Shown here one piece after another: positions 43,385 to 53,474 of a stretch of 64,000 nucleotides of DNA. The position numbers and the translations under genes were made by a program. Every line of letters begins with the position of its first letter. Position 1 is the first letter of the stretch. This stretch comes from Pseudaestuariivita atlantica. Its GTDB lineage: Bacteria; Pseudomonadota; Alphaproteobacteria; Rhodobacterales; Rhodobacteraceae. Location: NCBI RefSeq assembly GCF_001205715.1, contig NZ_AQQZ01000006.1, positions 1 through 64,000 of the forward strand, in the 5' to 3' direction. Below the pieces are notes generated by a model, which made no database searches, was not told the DNA's origin, and saw only the letters and a list, made by a program, of their open reading frames with translations.

Positions 43385-43900
43385 ATGACCGACCGCCTGC
43401 CCCACGAAAAAGGCTTTCACGTCAGCTGGGACCAGCTGCACCGCGATGCGCGCGCGCTGGCGTGGCGTCTGCAGGGCGAAGCCCCCGAAAGCGGCTGGAA
43501 GGCGGTTGTCGCCATCACCCGTGGCGGCATGGCGCCCGCGATGATCGTCGCGCGCGAGCTGGATATCCGCACCGTCGACACGATCAGCGTCAAATCCTAC
43601 CACTCGGGCGGCGGCAAGGCCGACCAGCGCCGAGACGCCGAGGTGCTGAAATCCCCGGACGCGACGGTGATGGGAGATGGCAAGGGTATCCTCATCGTGG
43701 ATGACCTTGTCGACAGCGGCAAGACGCTGGAACTGGTCCGCTCGCTCTATCCGCAGGCCCATGTCGCTACCGTCTATGCCAAGCCGATGGGCCGCCCGCA
43801 GGTGAACACCTTCATCACCGAGGTCAGCCAGGACACGTGGATCTTCTTCCCGTGGGACATGGCGCTGCAATATGTCGAACCCTATCGCGGCACGGATTAA
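43385..43900 (+). CDS. gpt: Xanthine(-guanine) phosphoribosyltransferase
   Basis: This 171-residue protein has the phosphoribosyltransferase PRPP motif [19 protein letters not shown] and [19 protein letters not shown]. It salvages xanthine, guanine or hypoxanthine to the nucleotide. A good ribosome-binding site (AAGGAG) precedes the ATG. The aminotransferase gene follows in the same direction. Confidence 0.93.
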   Translation: MTDRLPHEKGFHVSWDQLHRDARALAWRLQGEAPESGWKAVVAITRGGMAPAMIVARELDIRTVDTISVKSYHSGGGKADQRRDAEVLKSPDATVMGDGKGILIVDDLVDSGKTLELVRSLYPQAHVATVYAKPMGRPQVNTFITEVSQDTWIFFPWDMALQYVEPYRGTD

Positions 43901-43911
43901 GACCGGCGTCC

Positions 43912-45078
43912 ATGTCCCTGACATCACGCACTTTTCCGTCACCCGTGACCGAGGCGTATCGCTGGCTTGACGCCCGTGCGCCGAACGATCTGCCGCTTCT
44001 GAACGTGGCGCAGGCCGCGCCCGCCGATCCGCCGCCCGACGCGATGCGGGCGCACATGGCCGACCTCGTCCTGACCGACGACGCGGCGCACAAGTATACC
44101 GGCAACTGGGGCCTGCGCCCAGTGCGGGAGGCGCTGGCGGATACCACCGCGCGGCTATACGGCGGCGCGGTGAGCGCGGACCAGGTGGGCCTGACATCGG
44201 GCTGCAACCAGGCCTTCGTCGCAGCCCTCGCCAGCTTCGCGGAACCGGGCGACGAGGTGATCCTGCCGGTGCCATGGTACTTCAACCACGCCATGTGGTG
44301 CGACATGGCGGGCGTGACCAAGGTGCCGCTGCGCTGCGGCCCCGACATGCTGCCGGACCTGTCCGAGGCGGCCTCTCTCATCACATCCAGAACGCGCGCC
44401 ATCGTGCTGATATCGCCGAACAATCCCACGGGAGCGGAATACCCCGCCGACCTGCTGGCAGGGTTCCGCGACCTGTGCCGCGCGCATGGCATTCACCTGA
44501 TCCTTGACGAGACCTACCGCGATTTCCTGTCCACCCCCGGCGCGCCGCATGACCTCTTCACCGACCCGGACTGGGACGAGGTGCTGATCCACCTCTACTC
44601 CTTCTCGAAAAGCTTCCACCTGACCGGCCACCGCACCGGCGCGCTGCTCACGTCGCCCGCGCGGCTCGAAGACGCGGCGAAATTCATCGACACGGTCACC
44701 ATCTGCCCCACCCCGCTGGGCCAGAAGGCGGCGCTTTATGGCCTGACCGAGATGACGCAATGGCTGGCCGGGGAACGCGCCCTGATCCTCGACCGCAGGG
44801 CCACCGTCGCGCGCCTGATGCCCCGGATCGAGGCGCGCGGCTGGCAGCTTGCGGGCCTTGGCGGGTATTTCGCCTACCTGCGCCATCCGTTTGCAACCGA
44901 TGCCGCGACGGTCGCGCGCCACCTGCTCGACACCCACGCGATCCTGTGCCTGCCGGGCACCATGTTCGCGCCCGAAGGCGACGACAGCGCCCGCCAGCAC
45001 CTGCGCGTGGCCTTCGCTAACGCGGATGCCGAGGGGCTTGAGGACCTTTTCGAACGGCTGGCACGCGTCGAACTCTAG
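43912..45078 (+). CDS. PLP-dependent class I/II aminotransferase
   Basis: This 388-residue protein starts at the ATG at 43912. It is a fold-type I aminotransferase with the lysine motif HLYSFSKSFHLTGHRTGA, the aspartate in LILDETYRDF and the family NPTGAEYP. The amino donor and acceptor are not clear; aspartate/arginine-type enzymes look alike. It lies 12 bases after gpt. Confidence 0.9.
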   Translation: MSLTSRTFPSPVTEAYRWLDARAPNDLPLLNVAQAAPADPPPDAMRAHMADLVLTDDAAHKYTGNWGLRPVREALADTTARLYGGAVSADQVGLTSGCNQAFVAALASFAEPGDEVILPVPWYFNHAMWCDMAGVTKVPLRCGPDMLPDLSEAASLITSRTRAIVLISPNNPTGAEYPADLLAGFRDLCRAHGIHLILDETYRDFLSTPGAPHDLFTDPDWDEVLIHLYSFSKSFHLTGHRTGALLTSPARLEDAAKFIDTVTICPTPLGQKAALYGLTEMTQWLAGERALILDRRATVARLMPRIEARGWQLAGLGGYFAYLRHPFATDAATVARHLLDTHAILCLPGTMFAPEGDDSARQHLRVAFANADAEGLEDLFERLARVEL

Positions 45079-45183
45079 GGCACGGCCGCGAAATCGCGTC
45101 CCTGACCGGCTCGCCGCTTGCCCTGTCCGCGGCACCCGCGTAGACATCGCCCGAACCAGGGTCACCGCACGGGAGCACGCATC

Positions 45184-47061
45184 ATGGCCGCAGGCAGAAA
45201 ATCCATGTCGAAGACCTTTGTCTGGATCATCGTCGGCCTGCTCAGCTTTGCGATGATCGGGTTCGGCGCGGCCGGGCTTGGCGGGTCGATCCGCACCATC
45301 GGATCGGTCGGCGACAAGTCGATCAGCGTGCAGGATTACGTGCGCGAGTTGCAGGCCCAGATCCGCGGCTTCCAGGAGCAATCCGGCACCACCATCACCT
45401 TCCAGCAGGCGCAGGCCTTTGGGATCGACCGGCGCGCGCTGCAGCAGATGGTGACGGCGGCGGCGCTGGAGCACGAAGCGGCCCAGTTGGGTCTGTCGAT
45501 CGGTGACGCGAACCTGCGCGACCAGATCGTGCAGATCTCCGCCTTCCAGGGACCGGGCGGCGCGTTCGACCGCGCCTCCTATCGCTTCCAGCTTGAAAAC
45601 GCAGGCCTGACCGAGGCGGAATTCGAAGAGGACCTGCGCTCGGAAAGCGCGCGAACCCTGTTGCAGGGCGCCGTCCTGTCGGCCACGCCTATGCCCGCGA
45701 CCTATGCGGAAGCGATGGTGAATTTCGTCGGCGAGACGCGCAATTTCACGTGGAGCCGCGTGGGCGACCTGCAGCTCGACGTCGAGATCGCCGAACCCGA
45801 CGACGCGCAGTTGCGCGCCTTCTACGACGACAACATCGCGCTGTTCACCCGTCCGGAGACCCGCAAGATCACCTATGCGTGGCTTGAGCCCGACATGCTG
45901 ATCGGTGACATCGAAACCTCGGACGAGACGCTGCGCGAGATCTACGAGGATCGCAGCGAGATCTACAACCAGCCCGAACGCCGTTTGCTGGAACGCCTGT
46001 CGTTCCTCGACGCAGGCGCGGCGGATGCGGCGCGGGCACGGCTGGATGCGGGAGAGACCGATTTTGAGACGCTGGTATCTGACCGCGGCCTGACCCTCAG
46101 CGACGTGGACCTTGGCGACGTGGCGCGCAGCGACCTGACGGACGAAGCCGCCGACGCCGTGTTCGGCGCCGAAGCGGGCGATGTCGTGGGCCCCGTCGCC
46201 ACCAATTCGGGCGTGGCGCTTTACCGCGTGAACGCCGTGCTGGCCGAACAGGTCACCACCTTCGAAGAGGCACGGCCCGACCTTCTGACCGAGCTGCAGC
46301 GCGACAGCGCCAACCGGATGATCCAGGCGCAGATGGACAACATCATCGACCTGCTGGCAGGCGGGGCCACTCTGGAGGAACTGGCGGACGAGACCGACAT
46401 GCAACTGGGCCAGATCGACTGGACCGGTGACAGCGACAGCGGCATCGCCGCCTACGCCGCCTTCCGCGCGGCAGCGTCCGAGGCGCGGGTGGGCGATTTC
46501 CCGGAGCTGGAGGAATTGTCGGATGGCGGCATCTTCGCCCTGCGCCTCGACGCGATCGAAGAGCCGCGCGCCGAACCCTTCGACACCGTGACCGACCGCG
46601 TGGCCGAGGCATGGCGCACCGCCGAGACGACCCGCGCCCTGCAGGAACAGGCCGAGACGATGGCCGACCAGCTGCGCGAAGGCCGGACCTTTGCCGCGCT
46701 GGGCCTTGCCCCGAATATCGAGACCGGCATCAACCGCCGCGGTTTCATCGAAGGTGCCCCGCGCGCGCTGCTTGCCACCGCGTTCGAGATGGAACTCGGC
46801 GACGTGCGGGTGATCGAGGCGGATGGCGACGCGGTGATCGTGCGGCTCGACAACGTCATGCCCGCCGACCTCGCCAGCGAGGACAACGCGGCGCTGGTGT
46901 CCTCGGTGACCGACCAGATGTCGGGCATGATCGCGCAGGACCTGTTCCAGGCGCTGGCCAACGACGTGCAGGCGCGGGCCGGGATCTCGATCGACCAGCA
47001 GGCGCTGACGGCGGTGCACACGCAGTTCTTCGGCGGCGGCGTGGCCGGTGGCGGATCCTGA
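45184..47061 (+). CDS. ppiD: Peptidyl-prolyl isomerase, SurA/PpiD-like
   Basis: This 625-residue protein starts at the ATG at 45184, has one N-terminal transmembrane segment (KTFVWIIVGLLSFAMIGFGA) and an N-terminal SurA/PpiD chaperone domain. A parvulin-like rotamase region follows (about residues 240-350). This inner-membrane-anchored periplasmic chaperone helps folding of exported proteins. The prolyl-isomerase motif is weak, as in many PpiD proteins. trpE follows after 6 bases, which places an envelope chaperone in front of tryptophan synthesis. Confidence 0.85.
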   Translation: MAAGRKSMSKTFVWIIVGLLSFAMIGFGAAGLGGSIRTIGSVGDKSISVQDYVRELQAQIRGFQEQSGTTITFQQAQAFGIDRRALQQMVTAAALEHEAAQLGLSIGDANLRDQIVQISAFQGPGGAFDRASYRFQLENAGLTEAEFEEDLRSESARTLLQGAVLSATPMPATYAEAMVNFVGETRNFTWSRVGDLQLDVEIAEPDDAQLRAFYDDNIALFTRPETRKITYAWLEPDMLIGDIETSDETLREIYEDRSEIYNQPERRLLERLSFLDAGAADAARARLDAGETDFETLVSDRGLTLSDVDLGDVARSDLTDEAADAVFGAEAGDVVGPVATNSGVALYRVNAVLAEQVTTFEEARPDLLTELQRDSANRMIQAQMDNIIDLLAGGATLEELADETDMQLGQIDWTGDSDSGIAAYAAFRAAASEARVGDFPELEELSDGGIFALRLDAIEEPRAEPFDTVTDRVAEAWRTAETTRALQEQAETMADQLREGRTFAALGLAPNIETGINRRGFIEGAPRALLATAFEMELGDVRVIEADGDAVIVRLDNVMPADLASEDNAALVSSVTDQMSGMIAQDLFQALANDVQARAGISIDQQALTAVHTQFFGGGVAGGGS

Positions 47062-47067
47062 CAGGCC

Positions 47068-48576
47068 ATGCAACTGACCCCCGATTTCGACACCTTCGCC
47101 GCCGCCTATGACCGTGGCGAGCCGCAGGTCGTCTATGCGCGGCTGGCGGCCGACCTCGACACGCCCGTTTCGCTGATGCTCAAGCTGGCGGGCACCAGCC
47201 GCGATGCCTTCGTGCTGGAATCGGTCACCGGCGGAGAGGTGCGCGGGCGTTATTCCATCGTCGGGCTCAAGCCCGACCTGATCTGGGAATGTCGCGGCAC
47301 GACGGCGCGCGTGAACCGCGCCGCGCGGTTCGACCGTGACGCCTTTGTCGACGAGGCCGCCGATCCGCTGACCTCCCTGCGCGCGATCATCGAGGAAAGC
47401 CGCATCGACCTGCCCGCCGACCTGCCGCAGGCCGCGGCCGGGCTTTTCGGCTATCTCGGTTACGACATGATCCGGCTGGTCGAGCATCTGCCGAACATCA
47501 ATCCCGACCCGCTTGGCCTTGCCGACGCGACGCTGCTGCGCCCCTCCGTCGTGGCCGTTCTCGATGGTGTGAAGGGTGACGTGACCGTGGTGGCACCCGC
47601 CTGGGTGACCGAGGGGCAGTCGGCCCGCGCCGCCTATGCGCAGGCCGCCGAACGGGTGATGGACGCGCTGCGCGATCTTGACCGCGCGATTCCGCCCGAC
47701 AGCCGCGAGATGGGCCATGCGGGCGACCTGCCCGAACCGGTGTCGAACTTCACGCATCAGGGCTATCTCGACGCGGTGGAGAAGGCGAAGGAATACATCC
47801 GCGCGGGCGACATCTTCCAGGTCGTGCCGTCGCAGCGCTGGACGCAGGATTTCCCGCTGCCGCCCTTCTCGCTTTACCGCTCGCTGCGGCGCACCAACCC
47901 GTCGCCCTTCATGTTCTACTTCAACTTCGGCGATTTCCAGGTGATCGGCGCCAGCCCCGAGATCCTCGTGCGGGTCTTCGGGAACGAGGTCACGATCCGC
48001 CCCATCGCGGGCACCCGCCCGCGCGGCGCGAACCCGGCGGAGGACCAGGCGCACGAAGACAGCCTGCTCGCCGACGAAAAGGAACTGGCCGAGCACCTGA
48101 TGCTTCTGGACCTGGGCCGCAACGACGTGGGCCGCGTGGCCAGGATCGGCACCGTGCGCCCGACCGAGGAATTCATCGTCGAACGCTACAGCCACGTGAT
48201 GCATATCGTGTCGAACGTGGTGGGCGAACTGGCCGAGGACCAGGACGCGCTGTCGGCCTTCTTCGCGGGCATGCCCGCGGGCACCGTCTCCGGTGCACCC
48301 AAGGTACGCGCGATGGAAATCATCGACGAGCTGGAGCCCGAAAAGCGCGGCGTCTATGGCGGCGGCGTCGGCTATTTCAGCGCGGGCGGCGACATGGACA
48401 TGTGCATCGCGCTGCGCACGGCGCTGGTGAAGGACCGCAAGCTCTATATCCAGGCCGGCGGCGGCGTCGTCTATGACAGCGATCCCGAGGCCGAATACAT
48501 GGAAACGGTGCACAAATCGAACGCGATCCGCCGGGCCGCTGCCGATGCGGCGCGGTTCACCCGCGACGGCAACTGA
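47068..48576 (+). CDS. trpE: Anthranilate synthase component I
   Basis: This 502-residue enzyme makes anthranilate from chorismate together with TrpG. Diagnostic stretches are the N-terminal tryptophan-binding motif FVLESVTGGEVRGRYSIVGL, the chorismate-site motif RPIAGTRPRGANPAED and LLMLLDLGRNDVGRVA-like (EHLMLLDLGRNDVGR). It is separated from trpGD by an opposite-strand gene. Confidence 0.97.
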   Translation: MQLTPDFDTFAAAYDRGEPQVVYARLAADLDTPVSLMLKLAGTSRDAFVLESVTGGEVRGRYSIVGLKPDLIWECRGTTARVNRAARFDRDAFVDEAADPLTSLRAIIEESRIDLPADLPQAAAGLFGYLGYDMIRLVEHLPNINPDPLGLADATLLRPSVVAVLDGVKGDVTVVAPAWVTEGQSARAAYAQAAERVMDALRDLDRAIPPDSREMGHAGDLPEPVSNFTHQGYLDAVEKAKEYIRAGDIFQVVPSQRWTQDFPLPPFSLYRSLRRTNPSPFMFYFNFGDFQVIGASPEILVRVFGNEVTIRPIAGTRPRGANPAEDQAHEDSLLADEKELAEHLMLLDLGRNDVGRVARIGTVRPTEEFIVERYSHVMHIVSNVVGELAEDQDALSAFFAGMPAGTVSGAPKVRAMEIIDELEPEKRGVYGGGVGYFSAGGDMDMCIALRTALVKDRKLYIQAGGGVVYDSDPEAEYMETVHKSNAIRRAAADAARFTRDGN

Positions 48577-48591
48577 TCCGAGCGGTGCGCC

Positions 48592-50232
48592 TTACCGGTC
48601 CGCGTTCAGCACCATGGACACCGGCACCAGCCCGACCTGCGCGGCGCGATCCTGAAGACCCCAGAGCAGAAGCGCGCTGATCGTGTCGGGCCGTAGCCGC
48701 CCCACCATGACAACGCCGTTTTCCTGCCGCGCCTTGAAGGCCGCCTGATCGAGGAACCGCCGCATCACCTTGGGATCCTGCCCGTTGCCGTCGAAATCCC
48801 GGAACACGGTCGCGGCGGGCACACCCGCCTTTGCGGCCAGCGTCGCACCGGCGTTCAGCCCCTTGGAAAAGAGGACCAGCCCGTGACCCGTCTGTCCCAG
48901 AATGGCCGCGACCTGGTCGGACACCGCGCTTGATCCCTGAAGACTGCCTTCGCGCGCTTCGAGGATGCCCACCGCTTCCGGCACCGCCGACAAGAGCGCG
49001 GCCAGGGTGACCTCGACATCCTGCGGTTGCGCGCCCTGCGGAACCTCGGCCAGCGCCATCACTTCCAGCCCAAGCGCGCGGTAATCGGCGGCGCGGGCCT
49101 GCGCGACCTCGGATGTCGGGTCGACCGCGACGGTCACCGGGTAGGGAAACCCGTCCAGCACCTCGGCCCCGATCGGGCCCGACCCGTCGTCGATCAATAC
49201 GATCGCCATGCGCGGGCGGTCGGCGGCGACCTCGATCGGTTCGGCGAACAAGACAACCGGGCGCTGATCGTCCTCCCCGGCAGCGGCCTCCCCGCCCTCC
49301 GCCGTCACACTCGGCAGGCGCGGGGTGCTGGCGGGTACAAGCGTGCGGGCCGGTTGCCCGACGCGCGGGCGGTCGCCTGCCTCGTCGGTCGTGGACGGCA
49401 CCAGTGCCGTGACCTGCGGCGCGGGCGCGTCCGCGGGGCCATCCGCATCGGGAAGCCCGTCCGCCCCGTCCGCCTCGGGCGACGTGGGCCGCGCACCGGG
49501 CAACGGAGCGTCGTCCCCGCCGGAAGTGCCAAGCGAGGGCGATGCCGGGGTTTCCGGTGCCGACGGGGCGGTGACCCCGGTCCCTGCCTCGACCGGCGCG
49601 GGCGTGTCCCCAACGGCGGGGGCATCGGGTACGGTGATCGCGCCTGAATCGGGCGCGGCAGGCTGTTCGGGCAGCGCGGGCTGTTCGACGCGGGAGGCCA
49701 GCGCCTCCCCGTTTTCATCCGGCGCTTGCGGTGTCTCGAGGCTGGGCGCGGCGCTTGCGATCTCCGCCGGTTCGGCGGGCGTTTCGGGTTTCAGCGCGGT
49801 TGTGTCCGCGTCCGGCGCGGTCAGGGTCGCACCGGGGCCTGACGGGCGCGCGACGCCCGTGTCGCCTGCGGTTGGCAGCGCCGCGCCGGTACCGCCATCG
49901 GCGGACGGCGCCGAGGGCGCGTCACCCAGATCGGCCGTTTCCGGGGCCTTTGCCGGCTGGCGCGCTTCCTCGGCCAAAGCGGCCAGCGTGTCCGGGGCGG
50001 ATGCGGCATCCGTGGTCGGGGTTTCGGCCTGCGGTGCGGCGGCTTCGTCGGTACCTGCGACCTTGGGTGCCATGTCCTCCGCCGGAGCGTCGGCGGCCAT
50101 GCCGCCCGGCGCGTCGAGGTCCGGCGTCGGCTGCACCACCATCGGTGGCGGGCCCGCCACGCTCAGCACGCCCACACCCAGTACGGAAAGAACCGCGCCC
50201 CACGCGGCCCCGGAGAGAAACCCTCGCGCCAT
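48592..50232 (-). CDS. YibQ-like divergent polysaccharide deacetylase
   Basis: This 546-residue protein has an N-terminal membrane anchor (WGAVLSVLGVGVLSVAGPP) and a long Pro/Ala/Asp/Glu-rich linker (about residues 35-300). The C-terminal divergent deacetylase domain begins RPRMAIVLIDDGSGPIGAEV and ends MVGRLRPDTISALLLWGL. Family members are envelope proteins of uncertain activity; canonical NodB metal-binding residues are not obvious. It is transcribed against the trp genes and separates trpE from trpG. The low-complexity linker suggests it spans part of the periplasm. Confidence 0.85.
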   Translation of the reverse strand: MARGFLSGAAWGAVLSVLGVGVLSVAGPPPMVVQPTPDLDAPGGMAADAPAEDMAPKVAGTDEAAAPQAETPTTDAASAPDTLAALAEEARQPAKAPETADLGDAPSAPSADGGTGAALPTAGDTGVARPSGPGATLTAPDADTTALKPETPAEPAEIASAAPSLETPQAPDENGEALASRVEQPALPEQPAAPDSGAITVPDAPAVGDTPAPVEAGTGVTAPSAPETPASPSLGTSGGDDAPLPGARPTSPEADGADGLPDADGPADAPAPQVTALVPSTTDEAGDRPRVGQPARTLVPASTPRLPSVTAEGGEAAAGEDDQRPVVLFAEPIEVAADRPRMAIVLIDDGSGPIGAEVLDGFPYPVTVAVDPTSEVAQARAADYRALGLEVMALAEVPQGAQPQDVEVTLAALLSAVPEAVGILEAREGSLQGSSAVSDQVAAILGQTGHGLVLFSKGLNAGATLAAKAGVPAATVFRDFDGNGQDPKVMRRFLDQAAFKARQENGVVMVGRLRPDTISALLLWGLQDRAAQVGLVPVSMVLNADR

Positions 50233-50366
50233 CCTTGCCCCCTAGCCCGTTGCCTGCTCGTGCCTGCCGGTGTCGCGATGATCTTGTCCGGCCCACGTTG
50301 CGCCAGTATAGCGCTTGAGGGGCTCCGCGCTCCACCCTTTTCGTGATCCGCACCGGGAAACCGCCC

Positions 50367-50948
50367 ATGCTGCTTCTGATCGATAACTACGACAGCTTCA
50401 CCTACAACCTCGTGCACTACGTGGGCGAGTTGGGGGCCGAGGTCGTCGTGCGCCGCAACGACGCGCTCGACGTGCAGGAGGCGATGGCGATGAACCCCGC
50501 CGGTATCCTGTTGTCGCCGGGCCCCTGCGATCCCGACCAGGCGGGCATCTGCCTTGCCCTGACGCATGCCGCGGCAGAGACCGGGACGCCGCTGTTGGGC
50601 GTGTGCCTTGGTCACCAGACCATCGGGCAGGCCTTCGGCGGGCGCGTCGTGCGCCATGACGAGATCGTGCATGGCAAGATGGGCATGATGCACCATCGCG
50701 GCACGGGCGTGTTCAAGGGTCTGCCCTCGCCTTTCAAGGCGACGCGCTATCACTCGCTGGTGGTGGACCGCGCGACGGTGCCGGACGTGCTGGAGGTCAC
50801 GGCAGAGCTGGAAGACGGCACCATCATGGGCCTGCGCCACCGCGAGCTGCCGATTGAAGGCGTGCAGTTCCACCCCGAAAGCATCCGGTCCGAACACGGC
50901 CACGCGATGCTGAAGAATTTCCTAGACACGATGAAGGTCCCGGCATGA
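50367..50948 (+). CDS. trpG: Anthranilate synthase component II (glutamine amidotransferase)
   Basis: This 193-residue protein starts at the ATG at 50367; an upstream GTG in the frame is less likely. It is the class I amidotransferase that feeds ammonia to TrpE. The nucleophile cysteine lies in [15 protein letters not shown] and the catalytic His/Glu in GVQFHPESI. It overlaps trpD by ATGA. Confidence 0.96.
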   Translation: MLLLIDNYDSFTYNLVHYVGELGAEVVVRRNDALDVQEAMAMNPAGILLSPGPCDPDQAGICLALTHAAAETGTPLLGVCLGHQTIGQAFGGRVVRHDEIVHGKMGMMHHRGTGVFKGLPSPFKATRYHSLVVDRATVPDVLEVTAELEDGTIMGLRHRELPIEGVQFHPESIRSEHGHAMLKNFLDTMKVPA

Positions 50949-51958
50949 GCGACGCGCTGAAACCCCTGATCGGCGCCGCCGCCGACGGGCCCCTCACCCG
51001 TGCGCAGGCCGAGGACGCCTTTGGCATCCTGTTCGACGGGGAGGCGACGCCCAGCCAGATCGGCGGGCTCTTGATGGCGATGCGCACGCGGGGAGAGACG
51101 GTGGACGAATACGCCGCCGCCGCCGCGGTGATGCGCGCCAAGTGCAAGGCGGTGCGCGCGCCCGAAGGTGCGATGGACATCGTCGGGACCGGGGGCGACG
51201 GCAAGGGCACGCTCAACATCTCGACTGCCACAGCCTTCGTCGTGGCGGGCGCGGGTGTGCCGGTGGCAAAGCACGGCAACCGCAACCTGTCGTCCAAGTC
51301 GGGCGCGGCGGATGCGCTGACGCAGATGGGCCTGAACGTGATGGTCGGGCCGGAGGTGGTCGAGAAATCCATCGCCGAGGCCGGGATCGGCTTCATGATG
51401 GCCCCGATGCACCACCCCGCGATTGCCCACGTGATGCCCACGCGGGCCGAACTGGGCACGCGCACGATTTTCAACATCCTCGGTCCGCTCACCAACCCCG
51501 CGGGCGTCAAGCGCCAGCTGACCGGAGCGTTTTCGCGCGACCTGATCCGGCCAATGGCCGAAACGTTGTTGGCGCTCGGGTCCGAGAAGGCGTGGCTCGT
51601 GCACGGCTCGGACGGGACGGACGAGTTGACGATCACCGGCGTCAGCTGGGTCGCGGCGCTTGAAGGCGGCGCGGTCGAGATGCGGGAGATCGTTCCCGCC
51701 GATGCCGGCCTGCCCGAACATCCGTTCGAGGCGATCGTGGGCGGCACGCCCGCAGAGAACGCGACGGCCTTCCGCGCGCTGCTGGACGGCGAGGCCTCGG
51801 CCTACCGCGACGCGGTGCTGCTGAATGCCGCCGCCGCGCTGGTGGTGGCGGATGTCGCGGGCGATCTGAAAGCAGGGGTCGAGATGGCGCGCGAGAGCAT
51901 CGACAGCGGGTCGGCCAAGGCCCGGATCGAGGCGGCGGCGCGGGCAACGAACGGTTGA
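50945..51958 (+). CDS. trpD: Anthranilate phosphoribosyltransferase
   Basis: This 337-residue enzyme adds PRPP to anthranilate. Conserved motifs are [50 protein letters not shown] and [17 protein letters not shown]. It overlaps the trpG stop (ATGA), keeping the pair coupled. A 227-base gap separates it from trpC. Confidence 0.97.
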   Translation: MSDALKPLIGAAADGPLTRAQAEDAFGILFDGEATPSQIGGLLMAMRTRGETVDEYAAAAAVMRAKCKAVRAPEGAMDIVGTGGDGKGTLNISTATAFVVAGAGVPVAKHGNRNLSSKSGAADALTQMGLNVMVGPEVVEKSIAEAGIGFMMAPMHHPAIAHVMPTRAELGTRTIFNILGPLTNPAGVKRQLTGAFSRDLIRPMAETLLALGSEKAWLVHGSDGTDELTITGVSWVAALEGGAVEMREIVPADAGLPEHPFEAIVGGTPAENATAFRALLDGEASAYRDAVLLNAAAALVVADVAGDLKAGVEMARESIDSGSAKARIEAAARATNG

Positions 51959-52185
51959 GCACAGCCTGGAGCCGCGCAGCGTCGGGCCGCGGTGCGGCGA
52001 TCCCACCTGCCCGCGAAGCGCTTGATGCGTGCAAATTCCGAACTCCGCCCCGGCGATGCACCAAGACCTGCCAAATCGCCGTGCCGGGGGGCGGCCCGGC
52101 GATGCGCGGCGGCCTGCGGCCTTGATTCCGCGCCGGTCGCGGCTCAACCGTTGCACCCCTCCCCCCAACCGCTTAATCAGGCCCA
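51959..52185 (+). other. trpD-trpC intergenic region
   Basis: A 227-base GC-rich gap without a convincing ORF. It contains short GC-rich complementary segments, for example around CCGGGGGGCGGCCCGGCGA. I see no clear attenuator, tryptophan leader peptide or terminator. trpC may be read through from trpD or have its own promoter. Confidence 0.3.
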
Positions 52186-53001
52186 ATGACAGACACCGTG
52201 CTCGACCGTATCAAGGCCTACAAGCTCGAAGAGATCGCCGCCGACAAGGCCGCCAAGCCGCTGGAGGCGGTGGAGGCCGAGGCGCGCGCGGCATCGCCCG
52301 TCCGCCCCTTTGCCGACGCGCTTCTGCACGCCGCGCGCACCGGCTATGGCCTGATCGCCGAGATCAAGAAAGCCTCGCCCTCCAAGGGCCTGATCCGCGC
52401 CGATTTCGACCCCGCGACGCTTGCAAAGGCTTACGAGGCCGGTGGCGCGACCTGCCTGTCCGTCCTGACCGATACGCCTTCTTTCCAGGGTGCCAAGAGT
52501 TTCCTTACCGAAGCGCGCAACGCCACGTCCCTGCCCGCTCTGCGCAAGGATTTCATGTACGACACCTACCAGGTGGCCGAGGCCCGCGCTCTGGGAGCCG
52601 ATTGCATCCTGATCATCATGGCCAGCGTATCCGACGCGCAGGCGCGCGAACTGGAAGACGCCGCGACCCATTGGGGCATGGACGCCCTAATCGAGGTGCA
52701 CGATGCCGAGGAACTGGACCGCGCCAGCCACCTGTCCTCGCGCCTGCTGGGCATCAACAACCGCAATCTCAAGACCTTCGACGTCACGCTCGACACCACC
52801 CGCGAACTGAGCCGCCGGGTGCCCGAGGACAAGATCATCGTCGCCGAAAGCGGCCTGACCGGCCCGGAGGACCTCGCCGACCTCGCCCGCTACGGCGCGC
52901 GCACCTTCCTGATCGGCGAAAGCCTGATGCGGGCCGAGGACGTGACCGCCGCGACCCGCGCGATCCTTGCCTCGCCTGAAGTGCCGCAGGTCGGGTTGTG
53001 A
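52186..53001 (+). CDS. trpC: Indole-3-glycerol phosphate synthase
   Basis: This 271-residue TIM-barrel enzyme makes indole-3-glycerol phosphate from CdRP. Key stretches are [16 protein letters not shown] (catalytic lysine region), [32 protein letters not shown] and [13 protein letters not shown]. It is the monofunctional form. It overlaps moaC by GTGA. Confidence 0.97.
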   Translation: MTDTVLDRIKAYKLEEIAADKAAKPLEAVEAEARAASPVRPFADALLHAARTGYGLIAEIKKASPSKGLIRADFDPATLAKAYEAGGATCLSVLTDTPSFQGAKSFLTEARNATSLPALRKDFMYDTYQVAEARALGADCILIIMASVSDAQARELEDAATHWGMDALIEVHDAEELDRASHLSSRLLGINNRNLKTFDVTLDTTRELSRRVPEDKIIVAESGLTGPEDLADLARYGARTFLIGESLMRAEDVTAATRAILASPEVPQVGL

Positions 53002-53474
53002 GCGGGCTCACGCATTTCGACGCGGCGGGCGCCGCGCAGATGGTCGACGTGGGCGACAAGCCCGTGACCGACCGCATCGCCACCGCCATCGCCCGCGTCA
53101 CCATGCAGCCCGAAACGCTCGCCCTCATCATGCAGGGCACCGCCAAGAAGGGCGACGTGCTGGGCGTGGCACGACTTGCGGGCATCATGGCCGCCAAGAA
53201 GACCTCCGACCTGATCCCGCTCTGCCACCCGCTGCCGATCACCAAGGTCACGGTGGACCTGACGCCCGACACCGACCTGCCCGGCGTGCACATCACGGCC
53301 ACGGTCAAGACGACGGGCCAGACGGGGGTCGAGATGGAGGCCCTGACCGCCGCCGCCACCGCCGCGCTGACGGTGCACGACATGGTCAAGGCAGTGGATC
53401 GCGGCATGGTCATCGACGACCTGCGCGTCACCTTCAAGGACGGCGGCAAGTCCGGCCGCTTCGACGCGCCGTGA
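52998..53474 (+). CDS. moaC: Cyclic pyranopterin monophosphate synthase
   Basis: This 158-residue protein starts at a GTG overlapping the trpC stop. MoaC works with MoaA in the first step of molybdenum-cofactor synthesis. Family motifs are [30 protein letters not shown] and [14 protein letters not shown], with the catalytic lysine/aspartate region [14 protein letters not shown]. It overlaps moeA by GTGA. Confidence 0.97.
   Translation: MSGLTHFDAAGAAQMVDVGDKPVTDRIATAIARVTMQPETLALIMQGTAKKGDVLGVARLAGIMAAKKTSDLIPLCHPLPITKVTVDLTPDTDLPGVHITATVKTTGQTGVEMEALTAAATAALTVHDMVKAVDRGMVIDDLRVTFKDGGKSGRFDAP

Noticed and set aside
44155-48513. Very long minus-strand open frame (1452 codons)
   Set aside because: It runs antisense to the aminotransferase, ppiD and trpE, which are clear protein families. 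Long shadow frames are expected in high-GC DNA.
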